This document shows, one piece after another, positions 38,701-51,439 of a DNA stretch of 64,000 nt. Made by a program: the position numbers and the translations under genes. The notes below the pieces were generated by a model, which saw nothing but the letters and a program-made list of their open reading frames with translations, did no database searches and had not been told where the DNA came from. The DNA is taken from contig NC_081153.1 in the NCBI RefSeq assembly GCF_958295425.1, positions 20,056,720 to 20,120,719 on the forward strand, given 5' to 3'. The stretch is from Solea solea. Taxonomy: Eukaryota > Chordata > Actinopteri > Pleuronectiformes > Soleidae. Each line of letters begins with the position of its first letter. Position 1 is the first letter of the stretch.

Positions 38701-38845
38701 GAAATTTAAAATGCTTCTGAAACTGAACCAAGATTTTGTTTGACCTGTTTATACATATTCAGAACAGTTGCCAGTGAAATCACGTACGTTTCAATGTTCT
38801 TGTGTGTAAGAAGCAAACGAGACCGACCTCATATTCATGGCATTA
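32715..38845. other. Intergenic DNA between convergent nedd9 and smim13
   Basis: No gene recognised. It contains single ends of diverged elements: a GGTTCTCAAACTGTGGTAC hAT-like end at 34569-34587, a Charlie-like GTGTCAAACT end at 36605, a poly(A) run at 37013-37029, and a MITE fragment at 37874-38060. Less repetitive stretches near 33840-34380 and 35330-35530 could hold conserved non-coding DNA, but I cannot test conservation. Confidence 0.6.
37874..38060 (+). mobile_element. Diverged MITE fragment of the GCTGCAAC family
   Basis: CAGGGCTGCAACTGTTTATC followed by a weakly similar body; no right end found. Confidence 0.4.
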
Positions 38846-38851
38846 TTTATT
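38846..38851 (-). terminator. smim13: Candidate poly(A) signal of smim13
   Basis: AATAAA on the minus strand, about 960 bp after the smim13 stop. Another AATAAA lies nearer, at about 39072-39077. Which one is used, and so the 3'UTR length, is unknown. Confidence 0.35.
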
Positions 38852-39809
38852 TGAAGCTACAGCTCCTCTGAAGAAAAGCAAGTCATTGCTAATAAAAAGG
38901 TGCAATGGTTACATGAGTTGTACCTGGAGGGAATATTGACTGGGCCCTGGTTCAGCTTTGATTTAAGCACAAAGCTACTGTTGGTTATACAACACGAGGC
39001 CAGGTAACAGTAACGGTGGATGCCATGTCGACAGGCACTGGTACAGACGGAGGCACAGGGAACACACACACCTTTATTTTCTGCAGTGGGTTAGCGTTGT
39101 GCTGTCGCTTTGCGAACTATGCTTCATCAGCACCGACTATCGTTTAAAAGAAACATTCTCCCGACTTTTCAAGTAAAAATAAATCTATGAAAACAGAGCG
39201 GAGGAGAAGTTGCAAGAATTAGGTCAGATTGTACACGACTGGAATGAAGCCTTGTCATTTGTCTTTGGGCATTTTCTACTAAGCACAACAGTTTCTACCT
39301 CACAGATGCAGCACTGTGGACGTTCCTTCATTGCACTTTGTTACATCTTTTATATACAGTAAGAGTTGTCAGTTGTCTTCAGCGGCTCGTGTTGAAATGA
39401 TGCAGACAAGCTCAGTGTCGACAGTTATCTGCTAAAAATACGCCATTACAACATGAAGGTGAGAGAATATACACGTCTGTGTGCGCGTGGGAGCAGCTTT
39501 ATACTCCACAGAGGTGGAGAGTGAAGCCCGAGACTCACTGTTTAGTATAAACGACTGTACATGATTAAACATATGAACACAGGACATAAAGAAATGGACA
39601 AAATGTACATTAATGAATGGCTTTTCCCTTTTTATAACCAGGAGATCTGCCTGGTCAGTTTAAAGTGTCCTGGTGAGGAGACAGAGGTTTGAATACTACG
39701 TGTGCACAAGGTCCTTGTGTAGTGTAGAGTGCAGGGGTCCGATGATCTTGTACAGCTTTGTCGAGAGCTGACGAGCCGTCGTGGTGAGACAGGTTTTCAT
39801 CTGCGTGAT

Positions 39810-40000
39810 CTATGAGGTGCTTTCTGGAGAGGCAACTCTTTGGCGTGCAGTCCTGGGGCGACTGCGAGCCGGGGCGTTAGTGGGACGTTCGCTCTTGGTT
39901 TCGGACGGCTGACTGTCAGCCTGTGGGGTGCTGGCGTCCCCGACGAGTTCACGCAGGAACTTGAATTTGGACAAGAACAGCTGCCAGACTACATACCAAC
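39810..40000 (-). CDS. smim13: smim13 coding exon 2 and stop
   Basis: The acceptor is ccctctgcag/GTTGGTATG and the stop is TAG at 39810-39812. It reads WYVVWQLFLSKFKFLRELVGD and then a Ser/Thr/Pro/Arg-rich cytosolic-type tail (RSRPRTARQR). An unrelated plus-strand open frame over the same bases is a shadow. Confidence 0.95.
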
Positions 40001-42181
40001 CTGCAGAGGGAGAAAAATAGAATTTAGGTACTGTAGCATGGCCTTCTCAAGAACACATTGCCATCAACAGCATACAGAACTGGGGAAAATGGCATTCATC
40101 TACTAAACTTAAGTTTAACACATTTTTATTTGTGGAACAGCTAACATTGTGTCATTGTACATGTATTGTTTTGTGGATCAATGTAAACTTTGCATTTCTA
40201 CATGTATCTTTTTAACTATTATAGGCACAAAGAGAAACTGAATAAACAGACAATCTTAAAGATAATTCATAATTAAGTACATTAGTTACTAACACTAAAA
40301 AATTTTTTTTTACATCTGTCAATCTGTGATCATGGGCATTTAGAAAGACGTGACTAAAAGTTGTTCTTATGCTTGAGCATTACATGCATGCAGATGTTAA
40401 ACTCATTGACAATTTGCTGATGTGTCTTGAATAAACCTGGTGTGTATATATAATAGAGCTTTTTCACAACTGCATTCATAATCTCCCTCAAAAAAGTGAT
40501 TGAGAAATAATTATACCGTATGGTCATTATAGCAATGCAGAATAAATTAATCTCTAACATGTATCTGTAGCTCCTGACAGGTTTCCCCAGGTTAAATACA
40601 GGCTGTCTATCCATTCATCCATCTATTTATCTATAAGCTCTATAATCATGTATTTTTACATCATGAGTCAACTCCAAACATGACCCAGAATCATAAAGAT
40701 CTTCATGATCTGAAGTATAACAAGGAGTAAAGACGATAGTAAATAACTCGACAAGAGTCACAACCCTTGCTTTACTTTTATTGCTGAGCACTTTACACCT
40801 GTATAGATCAGAAACGATGTTCATTCCTTCCTCGGGGTTCTTACGACCATGACAGTGACGGTAAAAAGAAGAACCAGAGCTCAGAGAGGTGAAGGAACTG
40901 ATAATGATCTGGCTTCTGCTCAGCAAAGGATATAAATAGAAACTCCTTCCTGAGACTTGTGGACACTCAATACACTGACCTGTCATGAGGCAACATGAAA
41001 AGGAGAGTTAAGCATTTTTTAACTGTCACACTATTGATTTCTCACTGCCATATTTCATCTATTTTGTTAAATGTTACATGTCTTTTAATTGCTATAGCAG
41101 TTTGTTTTTTGCATGGACTTAGATATAGCAAAGTTGTACGTACTATAACATTTCTAACCGTTTGCTGCCATTTCTGTAACACCAATTATTATTTTGAATG
41201 TGTAAACCAGACATTTCCATGAACTATTATGCCCTCATTGGGAACTTTACTAATGAAATGTCAGGAGTAGAACATTGTGTGGTCTGCTGCTGCTGCTGCG
41301 GTGGTCCATTGGCTTCAACGTGCACAACATGTTGTGCATTCAGAGATGACCTTGGTTGTAACTCGTGATTATGAGTTATTCCTTCCTTCCTATCATTTCA
41401 AACCAGTGTGGTCATTCTCCTCTGGCATCAACAAGGCATTTTCACCCAGAAAACTGCCTCTAGTCTGTAATTTAATTATTCAACTGCTGTCCAGCCTTTT
41501 GGCGAACATGCTGCCTTCTGCTACAGCCAAATATTTTCTGCCATAGATGAGTCGCTTAGCCTTCTATCCACATTGGAGATACGGCTTTTTGGTACAATTC
41601 TTCCATGAAGACCACTTCTGTTCTGACCAGATGTATCTTGACAGTAGATAAGCGTGTACCTGGATCCTACAGGTTTATGTGAGTTCTGAGCTGATGGCAC
41701 TGCTGGACATCTTCCGATTTTGAAGGCAAGTTACAACACTTTGACTTTCATCTGCCAAAGTAAGTATTCTTGGCTGACTGCTGTCGTTTTCTCTGTTTCC
41801 AGTTTCTCCTCCTCAAATTAGCCTGATCAGAACATCTTGAAACCCCAGTCTGCTTTGAAATCTTTGCCTGGGAGAGACCTTGCTGATGGTAGTATTTTAT
41901 TTTATAACTATTTTGTGTCTTCTTGCCATGGTGTATGACCTGTGACATGAAGCCACCTCACCTTGGAAGCACAGTCTGGCACTTTCTGACCCAGTTTAAG
42001 CCTTTGACAAAGCCATTTCTTCTGTTAGCTCACTTTGTGTGATGTTAATATAATAAACTTATTAGAATTTTATATTACAGCACTTTTTCCACTGTCACAC
42101 AGCACTGTAAATTGACAAAGTCAACATCACTACATTGTATATATCACTCTATTTACTTAATCTATTTAATGTTTCAATAAT

Positions 42182-42229
<48 letters not shown>

Positions 42230-42822
42230 ATTTCAATACTTTATTCTATATGTATATGTTAATACTGCACAGTTACTAATTATAACCTTACACTATTTCA
42301 ACATCTGTTACATTGCACATTTATTCATTGTGGGACTAAAAGAATTACATCATCTTATTTAATGACAAATGTACCTAATGAAGTGGCCACAGTAACTAAA
42401 CACTCTACTTGTTGACAATTAAAAGAGAGACCTGCTGTCTATTAAAGGGATAGTTACACATTCTTAGGGATATTTTTATCTATTAGTGATAATCTTGCTT
42501 GTGTTAACTAGTTGTGTATATATAATGAAATTGTTCGTGAGTGTGAATGGATACACTTTATTTAAATGTGTAGACGTTAAATACATTAATCCGACAATCA
42601 GGCAACATTTAAAGGATAGTTCAAAACTTTTTAGGTTGACAACTGTAAACTGAGTTCAACCCTTGGTTTCATGAGCATCTGAGTTACTGTTTAGCATCTG
42701 TTTATTTACGGCATGTGTCGTGTTTGTTTTTGGTCCTTGAACTCACCAAACATCATGAAGAGCAGCGCACAGACGAGTGTGGCCACAATGACCAGCAGCG
42801 TGAGTCCGACACTTTGCCACAT
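39810..42822 (-). CDS. smim13: SMIM13, small integral membrane protein 13
   Basis: Two coding exons on the minus strand, 42822-42747 and 40000-39810, join in phase 1 (TTTG/GTGAGT to CTGCAG/GTTGG) into 88 residues; the human protein is about 91. It starts MWQSVGLTLLVIVATLV, one hydrophobic segment of about residues 5-37, followed by LFLSKFKFLRELVGD and a polar Ser/Pro/Arg tail ending STS. The exon 2 block WYVVWQLFLSKFKFLRELVGD is the family signature. The start ATG at 42820-42822 has A at -3. The frame stays open upstream but only through a GTG, so this ATG is preferred. The molecular function is not established. In human, SMIM13 is also tail-to-tail with NEDD9, which supports the call. Confidence 0.95.
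41270..41540 (-). mobile_element. Tc1/mariner transposase fragment
   Basis: The minus strand resembles the middle of the transposase of a very common teleost mariner (GGAGAATGACCACACTGGTT, GCACAACATGTTGTGCACGT). It is broken by stops and small deletions. Confidence 0.6.
41560..41960 (-). mobile_element. Tc1-like transposase N-terminal fragment
   Basis: An open frame at 41748-41948 reads YYHQQGLSQAKISKQTGVSRCS, the helix-turn-helix of teleost Tc1 transposases. Downstream wording (GATGGCACTGCTGGACATCT on plus) fits the same family. Degenerate; no intact catalytic region seen. Confidence 0.65.
42185..42226. repeat. TA dinucleotide repeat
   Basis: About 20 TA units with a few G or T breaks, in the smim13 intron. 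Confidence 0.9.
42747..42822 (-). CDS. smim13: smim13 coding exon 1, transmembrane start
   Basis: 76 bp from the ATG at 42820-42822 to the donor TTTG/GTGAGT. It encodes MWQSVGLTLLVIVATLVCALLF, the N-terminal membrane segment. The exon ends one base into a glycine codon that exon 2 completes. Confidence 0.94.
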
Positions 42823-43271
42823 TTTTACAGCAGCAGTTCCACTCCGGACAGCGACCACGGCATGAAAGACGGCGAGGGCGGTGAGTTCAGTCTGTTCCAC
42901 AGCAGCACACGAACTGAATAAAAACGAAACGGACTAGGCTAAAAGGCTGGAAGACATGGAAAGAAAAACAAAACATCGACACATCGCTAACTCACTGCTA
43001 GCATGTGGCTAAGCTCGCGGTTCGTTAAGTGGGTCAGGAGCAGGTCCTCGAGTCCAGTGAGGACCGTAACATGAGCTAACGGTTAGCAGCAGGGTCAAGT
43101 CCTTCCTCTGTGAGCTACATCACTGCAACGGGTGCTAGTTAGTTAGTTGGTTTAGTTAGTTAGTTAGCTCGCTCACTGGTCACACAAAGCAGCACAATAA
43201 CAGGGCTATGAACGCAGCATAAAGACATCACTGGCGTCATGAAACCGTAGCCGACTGCGTCAGTCACAGCA

Positions 43272-43291
43272 GCATTGTGGGTAATGTAGTT
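43272..43291 (-). promoter_or_regulatory. ZNF143/SBF-type promoter motif upstream of smim13
   Basis: On the minus strand the site reads ACTACATTACCCACAATGC, very close to the ACTACAWNTCCCANMATGC element bound by ZNF143 at vertebrate promoters. It lies about 450 bp upstream of the smim13 ATG in a CpG-richer stretch (42820-43290), the expected place for that gene's promoter. Confidence 0.65.
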
Positions 43292-44234
43292 CACTTGAGG
43301 ATACAATGACCTGGATAACTGAGAACCTCCATAGACTGTTGTTTCTATGAATTTTCACTTGTTCACGTGATTATTTGGTGTCGTTTTGTTATATACTAGT
43401 GCAGTAACTGACTCAGTGGTACTTTCCTCTGTGTTTAGGTATGCAGATGTGGATCATTTAGCGATATATCTATCACAATTCTATCGCACTGCAAACACTG
43501 GAGCCCTTAGTACAGTTAAACTTTTTATACCAAGTGCCACCTGAGAAAATATCAATAACATTAAAATACAGTCGTGTAAATAGGCCGAGCAACTTTCTCA
43601 ATCTTTCTCTTTTTTCTGCCTATTTATTCAATTTTCTCTGCACTCTGGTCAAAATTCCTCAGCTCCACTCTGATAACATACCATGGTATATACAGTAGAA
43701 CAGTATTTCTGATTTTCTTCCATTTACCACCAGAGGAAGCTTGCGTACCACAGTTTGAGAAACAGTCACCTACCATGTTTGAAGCCGATCACGTGAACCG
43801 TTGCATCAAATAATTCTTACTTTAATGAAAATGATGACAGTTCAGTGAAGTTCAAAGTTATCAAGGGACTCCTGCCTTGACTTTGACACATGCCTTCCTC
43901 CTTACTCTAATACTGCCATTGCATAATTAAAGAATGCCAGTGCCACTTTGAAATATGAAAATCCTCTGAGGACCACACCTAAACCTTGAATCATGACTCT
44001 GATCAACTCATGAGACTAGGATCAATAATTCACATATATATGATTGTTTTTATGTGAACATGGGGATACAAAAAATTCTGTACAGGTTAATGAGTCCACT
44101 TCACTTTATTTCTGAACTCGCATGTCTTTCAATTAGAATTAGCAAATAAACACTTCAAATGACACCCCTAAAAATGTGTCACAATATTAAATAACACATC
44201 ATTTAAAGGCCATGGCTTTGTCACTCTGTCAGCT

Positions 44235-44292
44235 GAGACTGGCACAGTGCCCCACCGCGACCCTCATGTGGAGGATAACGCGGGAGAAGATG
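44235..44292 (+). mobile_element. SINE 3' fragment
   Basis: CAGCTGAGACTGGCACAGTG followed by CCTCATGTGGAGGATAACGC matches the 3' portion of the SINE at 22313-22612. Confidence 0.5.
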
Positions 44293-44610
44293 GCTGTACC
44301 TTTCACGGACCCACTCGAGGGCCACGGCCCACGCTTGTTTAGGAAGTGTTCAGCCTGCTGGAAATGATCAGAGCATTCATTCTCATGGACACTGCCCTCC
44401 ACAGGTCAATGCTCTTAATCACAGTTCTTGTCATCCTCGTATCTCCTCAGTCTAGTGTCCCAGGACACAGACAGAGACACTAAACCAAATTACTGCAGAT
44501 AAACCGTGAAATCAAGGAACATGTGAAGTGATACTAACTGTTGTCATGACATCAAAGACACATGTTCCTTGGTTTAATAGAGATTTAAGGTGTCCTGAGT
44601 TGTTGCACCT

Positions 44611-45126
44611 TCATCCTCCAGTCAGAGTTCTGAGGTCGACGACTCTGCAGCTTTTGGACATTACTAGCTCCAGACGTAAAACCTGAGGGGACTGAGCCTT
44701 TTCTTTGGCAGCGACCAAACTGTGGAACAGTCTGCCTGACTAGATTTGATCTTTGCTAAAAAAGAAAACTTTTTATTGGCTTTGGCTTTTTTGAGCTTGT
44801 CTTTTAGTTATTAACTCTTATTATATATATTTTATTCTTATTTTAATGGGTGCAGTTCTTATCATTCCTCCTTTTTTTTCATGTGTTTAAATTGCTGTGC
44901 TTTTACCCTTTTTCTTATGGAATTGTATTGCTTCCTCCTTCTACCGCTTTATCCTCCACATATATAACATACATTAAGATATAAATATATTTGACCTTGA
45001 CCTAGTATGATATTTTGTACATTCATAGATGTGAAAGCATGTTTATTGCCTTCACATTGACTCTTTGTCACTGCAACACTGTAGTTCTCCTCACTGTGGG
45101 TCTAATAAAGGATTATCTTATCTTAA
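44611..45126 (+). mobile_element. LINE 3' end with remnant of the reverse-transcriptase ORF
   Basis: At 44696-44743 the frame reads AFSLAATKLWNSLPD then stop, the usual C-terminal phrase of a common teleost LINE ORF2. The tail runs to TAATAAAGGATTATCTTATC. It is a 5'-truncated copy. Confidence 0.65.
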
Positions 45127-45559
45127 AAGTCCTGACTGAAGTTGCAATCCTTTGCCTGTCCAGCAGGAGAGGCTATTATCAAACCTGTCGAAATTGCTTT
45201 CAAGCTGGGAATCACTTTATCCAGGTGGAGAAATCAGACAGAAATAACCTGTTTCTACAGGTTTTCCTTGTCATTAGAGCGGTGGTTCTCAAACTGTGGT
45301 ACATGTAACATTAGCGGTACTTGGAGGAAAATCAGAAATACTGTTCTATTGTACAGTATATACCAGGGTATATGACCAGAGTGCGCAGGAAATGAAACAT
45401 CTCTCACTCCATGTTAATCTAATGTCACTATAGCAGTGTTTTAGGTATATGTGAGGAAGAGGAGGACGAGTAAAGTAAAGAGCTTTACTGCCCCTTACTG
45501 CTCTTTCTGTAGTGCTCTTTTTCATCTTTTAAAAAAAAAAAAAACAAGAAACATTTATA

Positions 45560-45707
45560 TACTGTGTGTATATATACGTATACTGCTCACTTAACTTTTT
45601 AAAATTTTGTATGCTTGTTATGCACCAATGACACCAGAACAAATTCCTTGTATGTGCAAATCTTACTTGGCAATAAAGCTCTTCTGATTCTGATTCTGAT
45701 TCTGATG
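45560..45707 (+). mobile_element. LINE tail ending in TTCTGA repeats
   Basis: ATGCACCAATGACACCAGAA, then TTGGCAATAAAGCTC and four TTCTGA-type units (45683-45706), a familiar teleost LINE 3' end. Confidence 0.6.
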
Positions 45708-45897
45708 AGAGAGCAAATGATCTTATTGAGAATAAATAATAAATCTGCCTCCTGTCTGTATCTAACTTCTTACACCACTGTATTTTAATGTTGGTGATAT
45801 TGGTTTTACTTTGAGAGCTCAGTATTTGCTCAGGTGCTACTTGGTATGAAGCGTTCGAGAACTACTGCATTAGAGTAAATCACAAATGTCATTTTTG

Positions 45898-46320
45898 CTG
45901 CGTTGTAATGTAACAAAGTACAAATGTTGAATGAATTTCCCCACTGCGGGACAAATTAAGGACTATCTTATCTTAAATACTTTGTTACTGTACTGATGAG
46001 CTGCTTTCCACTACAGTTTTCACTCATTCACATGCTTGTCTTGCTCAAGGACACATGTAAACTAGCAGCACTAGGAATTGAACCCACAACCTTCCAGTTG
46101 ATAGACAACTTGCCCTACCACTGATCCACTATGGCTCAATCCTTAATCCAGTCCTTAATCCTAAAATTTAACTACATTTTATATCAGAAAATGACTTTTG
46201 ATAGTTAAGTACAGTAAATTTCATATACTTTAAGACTTTTACTTAAGTAATTTTATTAAAAAAAGTGATTTAGTTGTACTTTTACTCAAGTATCACATTT
46301 GGGTACTTTATACAAGACTG
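45898..46320 (-). mobile_element. hAT-like element carrying a tRNA-SINE (copy A)
   Basis: Read on the minus strand it begins CAGTCTTGTATAAAGTACC and ends ACATTACAACGCAG. Flanks CATTTTTG and CGTTTTTG match at 7 of 8. Inside is a SINE with a B-box complement at 46074-46084 (GGTTCAATTCC on minus) and the phrase CATGTGTCCTTGAGCAAGAC. Confidence 0.7.
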
Positions 46321-47702
46321 CGTTTTTGTCAGTTTATTTTATTGTGAAGTGACACAGGAAGCTTTGTCAAACGCCTGTGTTTGTACAGTAAAGGTGGCGG
46401 AAATGGCTGATGTTGAGACGTATCTCAGGTTGCACACGTATTAAAGTGGTCACAGAAAGTCGACGCACTCTCATTTTGTCAGTGGAACAATAACTGCAGT
46501 GTCATGAGTGAGCGGGAGGAGACAACGCTGCGTGTGATTTGTCATCTCCACCTGTCACATATCTGCAACCCGGATTCTCTCTCTGCTGCTGAACACCTGT
46601 GTGTAACCTGTAATGCACACCAACCACATCATTTGCATATAAGCTGCAGACAAAATGAGTCATGTATAGAGATGGCATTTTAAACACGTATTGGAGTATG
46701 TGACTCCAGCTCCTTTGTCTGTTTGACGAAGTTGTCAGCTTTTGAATTATTAGTCTTTCTATATCATTACTTTTTTAAAATGGATTTTTACCTTTGATTT
46801 CTTAATTTTTTTTGGACCTGTGTTTATAGTTTTTTGTTGACTTTGTTGTCATTTTGCTGCCATTTTTCTTTTTCTTTTTAATCTCTCTTGGAACTCGGAT
46901 AAATTCTGTCATTTACCAAACAAACAAAGTTACAACGTAAAATGTTGTACTTGTAGCAAATAATCACCTGAAACAGCAGCTCCACTCAGCTTTGTGTGGC
47001 TTTTTTTGGAATTAAGGAATCAAAACAGAGATAAAATGAGTAAATTGGACTTGTTTTTATCAAAAGGACATTAATGTGACTCTTTATTATTGGTAGTGTT
47101 GCTGCGTCATGTGAAGTCAAACATGTCCGTGTTGTGTGTGAAATGCCTCAACAACAATCCACAATTATTTACTTTGAAAATATGATCTGAGGGTGATTAA
47201 GGTTTTATGGCAATTATAACATGTCATGCGTGTCTTCTTGGCTTCACATGATTTACTTACCCGTGATTTATTTCCCCTTCAATTGCGCTGTTTTACAAAT
47301 CCTTAATCCACGTACTTGACGGGGCGAGAGAGGCGCTGAGTGACTGACAGCAGAATTGCTGTGAATGTGGTTATTAACTTCCCCCGAAATGAAGACATCA
47401 GCAGCTGGTGCGAGCTATAGCTTCTCAGAAAGACGAGGCAGGCTAATATAGATCACACTACAAGACATTTAAAGCTCTCACATGTGAGACGTGTGAGGGT
47501 CATGAAAGATTAAAGATTAAAATCTCACTATTTGGAAGTTTCTGTGTACTTATTAAGTAAGTTAAGTATAGAACAGAGCGGTGACACATTACAGTCAGGA
47601 GTTTTAACTCTGATGTCTGATGTTATATTCCAGCTTTATTGTTTTATAATGAAGTTATTTCTTTGATTTAGATGTTCAGATCAACAGCTAACAACTTTCT
47701 AA

Positions 47703-48060
47703 TTAACCCTTAGAACACAGAGCTTTTAGGCTGTGTTTAAACATACAGTTTATACAGAGGCTATAAGAATGCGCAATATGGAGTGTCTTATATCCTTTTT
47801 TTCAGCACAACCAAGGCAATCTGATGAAAAATAACACATCATTTTCACTAACTATATAAACACACCTGAGCAAAAAGTACTCAAAATGTTTAAAATCCGA
47901 TTGAATTTATGAAATATGTAAATGTCACATTGTGTTTATGAACAAAAAAAAGAAAAACACTACTATTTTTGTCACTTCTGCACAATTATTGCTACTTTAT
48001 ATCACTACTAAAAATGTGATCTAAAATGAATCATAACTTTGACTCAACAACACATTACAG
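47703..48060 (-). mobile_element. Second copy of the TTAA element, inverted
   Basis: TTAACCCTTAGAACACAGAG starts a sequence matching the reverse complement of about 52310-52624 through ATCATAACTTTGACT. Its other end is not clear. Confidence 0.55.
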
Positions 48061-50693
48061 TCATATTTTGCACATCAAATGTTTAATCTCTAACTGTTTC
48101 TGTATGCGAGTTGCTTTTTTATCAAGTCCGTTTTTATGTGTTGGGCTTCTTGTGCTTGAGTTGTTGAGGTTGGAAAACAATGGTCAGTCGCACCCTGAAG
48201 TGGACATTGATGATTACAGAGAGGAGACGCGAAAACGGAGGAGCATGTGACAGTTCTTGGCCCAATGAACAGGACTTTTACATTTCAAAAACGCCCAGAC
48301 GGCACCATTGTAGTTTCGAATTATTTGGAGTTTGACAAAAAAAACACAGCGTAATGTAAATGGCTGCATCTGTTCAAGTTTGTTCAAACAATAAATGACT
48401 TTATAAAGCCATGAAAATACCTCAAGTTGAGGGCTCTTCCAAGTAATTTTTAGGTGCGATTAAAAAAAGGGATTAATTAAATCAGATAATTACAGATCAT
48501 AATTAATGAATCGCTCCGTTTTTTAATCTCTTGACAGCACTAATTATTGTGTATCATTGCCACCTACCACCCCACTGCCAAAAACTGCACACGGAATAAA
48601 GTTAGTCAACACTGACAGACACATTTCAAAGGACAGTAAGGGAGAAAGCGCCAGACAACACAGCACAAAAATACAGCATTTGTTTTATATCCACCCAGGA
48701 ATTATTCTCTGAAATTGAGTTTATGTCCCATTAATGTCACCAACGATGAAATGGGATTTGGGTAAAATGTCTGTTATGTAGTTTACATTTGTTGGCCTGT
48801 TTTTGGACATGGCGGCAAAAACTATACTGTTCATATTTCAAATTTAACACACACAATCTGGTGTTCATGTACAACTACAGTGTTTTTTCGCAACAAAACT
48901 TTTTATTTTTTAAATTGTTAATACACTATTTTAACTTGCAGTAAATAGTAAATAACTGCCAGATATTGAAAGATATTCTGGAAAAATGGGCAAAAGCAAT
49001 TACTCACAGGACATTTTCTGGTTTAACTTTTATGGTTAAAATATGCAAACAAAAGTCCAGACACCAGACGGCCATTTTGAGGTTTAGTTGTTAAAGGGTT
49101 AAGTATGTGGAGCTAAAATGTGTTTAATTTCATCGGTTAAATATGTAAAAATGCTAAATAAATATATTTAATAAATTATTAAATATTCCATGAAGTAAAA
49201 CACAAGCTACGATGTATGTGAAGCTAAATTATTCCAATATGACATGGAGTCCAGCTGTAATAACCACAAACATGTTGTATCCCCATGTTCTCATGAAAAC
49301 AATGATTATTGATTCTAGTGTCATGTGTTGATCAGCAGTGTCTTTTTCATGGCTCTCATAGAGTTCTGAGGACATTCAGCATCCAGTGTTTTTAAACACA
49401 CGACGCTGATGCTGCTTTTTGAGCCTAAACCAGGACGTCATTCTGGTTCAGAAACGTGCGCTCTCACAAATCTGCGGTTTGCAGGAACACACAAATGTGA
49501 TCAAAGCTTGTTTCCTTATTAACACACGGCGGCAACCTTTATGAATAGTGTATGTGTAAAATAACAAAGTGCAACATTCAGTTTTGAAGACAAGTATATT
49601 AGAAAGTGTCCTAAAATACAAAATGGACTACACTGCACTTGTTTCACATGCAAGCTTCAAGCGTGCATTTAGCTACATGTTCATAGATAACAGATACACA
49701 TCAGTGTAAATGCTGTTATTCTGGAAAAAAATAGGAAGCTAAATGTTGCTAAGCTATCATTAACTTAATTATTTGTCTTGCTCATTAAAAAGGCCCACAC
49801 CTTCTTCTCAGGGTAATTGGCATATCAATCACACAAAATGACCTGTTTATTCCCACCCCAGTGTGCTAATATTAGACAACAAAACCTTTAATTGTCCCAC
49901 ATGTTGTATGCGCGCGCGAGTGTGGGTGTGGGTGTGTGATTTGCATACAGTATGTATTTGTGAATGTGTTAATGGGTAATGTGTTTATTCAGTTTTGAAT
50001 TGCCCCGTGGGAAAGTACAGTGTGAGCACTTTGAAGTTGTTTGCTTGGTGCCTTATTATGAAGCAAACCGCTCATTGCATTAAAGCGGAGGTGAACTAAA
50101 AGGTTTAGCTTATTTGGTCCACTGTCAGCGACTGATTTGAATAAGTATGTCCTTCACCTCTGCACATGTTGTCACCAAAGAGACTATTATCTGATGGCAC
50201 TGCAAACTCATTTGATGTTGTTTCATTAGAGCAAACTGCCACTGCCTGGTGTCTACTGGTGTCTCTTTGCAGACGTGCGCACATGACACGCATGAAGTGC
50301 TTGAGTGAGTGATTGTCTCCTTGTCCTCTCTCTCTCTGGTTTAGTGCAGAACAAGTTGTGACAGCTCAGCGTGGCTCAGAATGTTTGCTTTAACTTGCAT
50401 TACAACGCGATCTGTTGACTCGGCATCACAAGACTGCACAGATGAAGGGGTTAAAAGAATCAAACATGCAAATATTACAAACGTGTTCTGTGTCAATGTA
50501 TATGTTCACCCTGTCTTATGATGACTTTTGACTACATTCTCCTCCTTGAACACTTGCTGCAGCTTTTGTCCACAACATTACCATATTTCTTCAGTGATAT
50601 TATCAATTAAAAAAAAAAAAACATTGCTTCTTTCATACATATAGTTTTGTTTGACAGAGAGAGACTGGACAAAATGACACTTTCAGGACAGGG

Positions 50694-50945
50694 ATTTCAG
50701 TCTTGATAGAAAGAAACGAGAGCTACTGGTTTACTGCCGTTTGGTGAGTTTGTGTCACTCAAGCAAGTCAGAGCAAAGTATCTAAGCACAGAAGGGACAG
50801 AATTACACATCAGCAGTGGATCGTGAAGTCTTGTCTGTTGTCTCTTGTCAGTATTCCTTAAGACACCGTAGACTTGTGCAGGTGTAGATTTTATTATGTG
50901 GCTAAAATCATTGTTCCTCTTGTTTCGGTTGGAAACCGACACTGA
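50694..50945 (+). mobile_element. Partial copy of the 53.6-54.1 kb element
   Basis: Shares GAGCTACTGGTTTACTGCCG and GTGTCACT near the left, and GTGCAGGTGTA followed by a TTATTATGTGGC-type end with 53820-54135. The left inverted end is missing. Confidence 0.45.
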
Positions 50946-50952
50946 CTATGTA

Positions 50953-51439
50953 CAGTCTTGTATAAAGTACCTTAAAGTGATACTTGAGTAAAAGTACAAG
51001 TATGTTACCCAGAAAATGACTTTGGTAGAAGTTGAAGAAACTTTATTATAATACTACTTTAGTAAAAGTCTTAAAGTTTATGACATTTACTGTACTTAAG
51101 TATAAAAATCATTTTCTGATATAAAATGTACGACTCTGCTAGTCTACATGTGTCCTTGAGCAAGACACTTAACCCCATGTTGCAGTGTGTGAATGGGTGA
51201 AAACTGTGGTGTAAAGCAGCTCATCAACACTAGAAAAGCTCTATATAAATACAGACAATAATACCAACTCTTCTTCTTCTGATTTTATTTGGTAGTAATG
51301 AATAACAAAGAAAGTTAGAGGAAATGTAGTGGAGTTAAGGTAAAAGTTGCTAGATATAATGTAAATAAAGTACAGATAAGTGAATTTTGTACTTAAGCCC
51401 AGTAACAAAGTATTTGAACTTTGTTACATTACAACACTG
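50953..51439 (+). mobile_element. hAT-like element carrying SINE sequence (copy B)
   Basis: Begins CAGTCTTGTATAAAGTACC and ends TTACATTACAACACTG. After GATATAAAATGTA it switches to SINE sequence (CATGTGTCCTTGAGCAAGAC to CTCTATATAAATACAGAC), the same junction as copy A. No clear target duplication. Confidence 0.7.

Larger units (their letters stand above)
40001..42746 (-). other. smim13: smim13 intron, 2.75 kb, rich in Tc1/mariner remnants
   Basis: Flanked by GTGAGT and ctgcag on the minus strand. It holds two transposase-derived blocks (41270-41540 and 41560-41960), a TA microsatellite at 42185-42226, and a terminal sequence GTACCTAATGAAGTGGCCAC at 42371-42390 typical of teleost mariner ends. 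Confidence 0.8.

Noticed and set aside
42820..42900. N-terminally extended smim13
   Set aside because: The upstream frame is open but contains no ATG, only GTG, and the family starts at MW.
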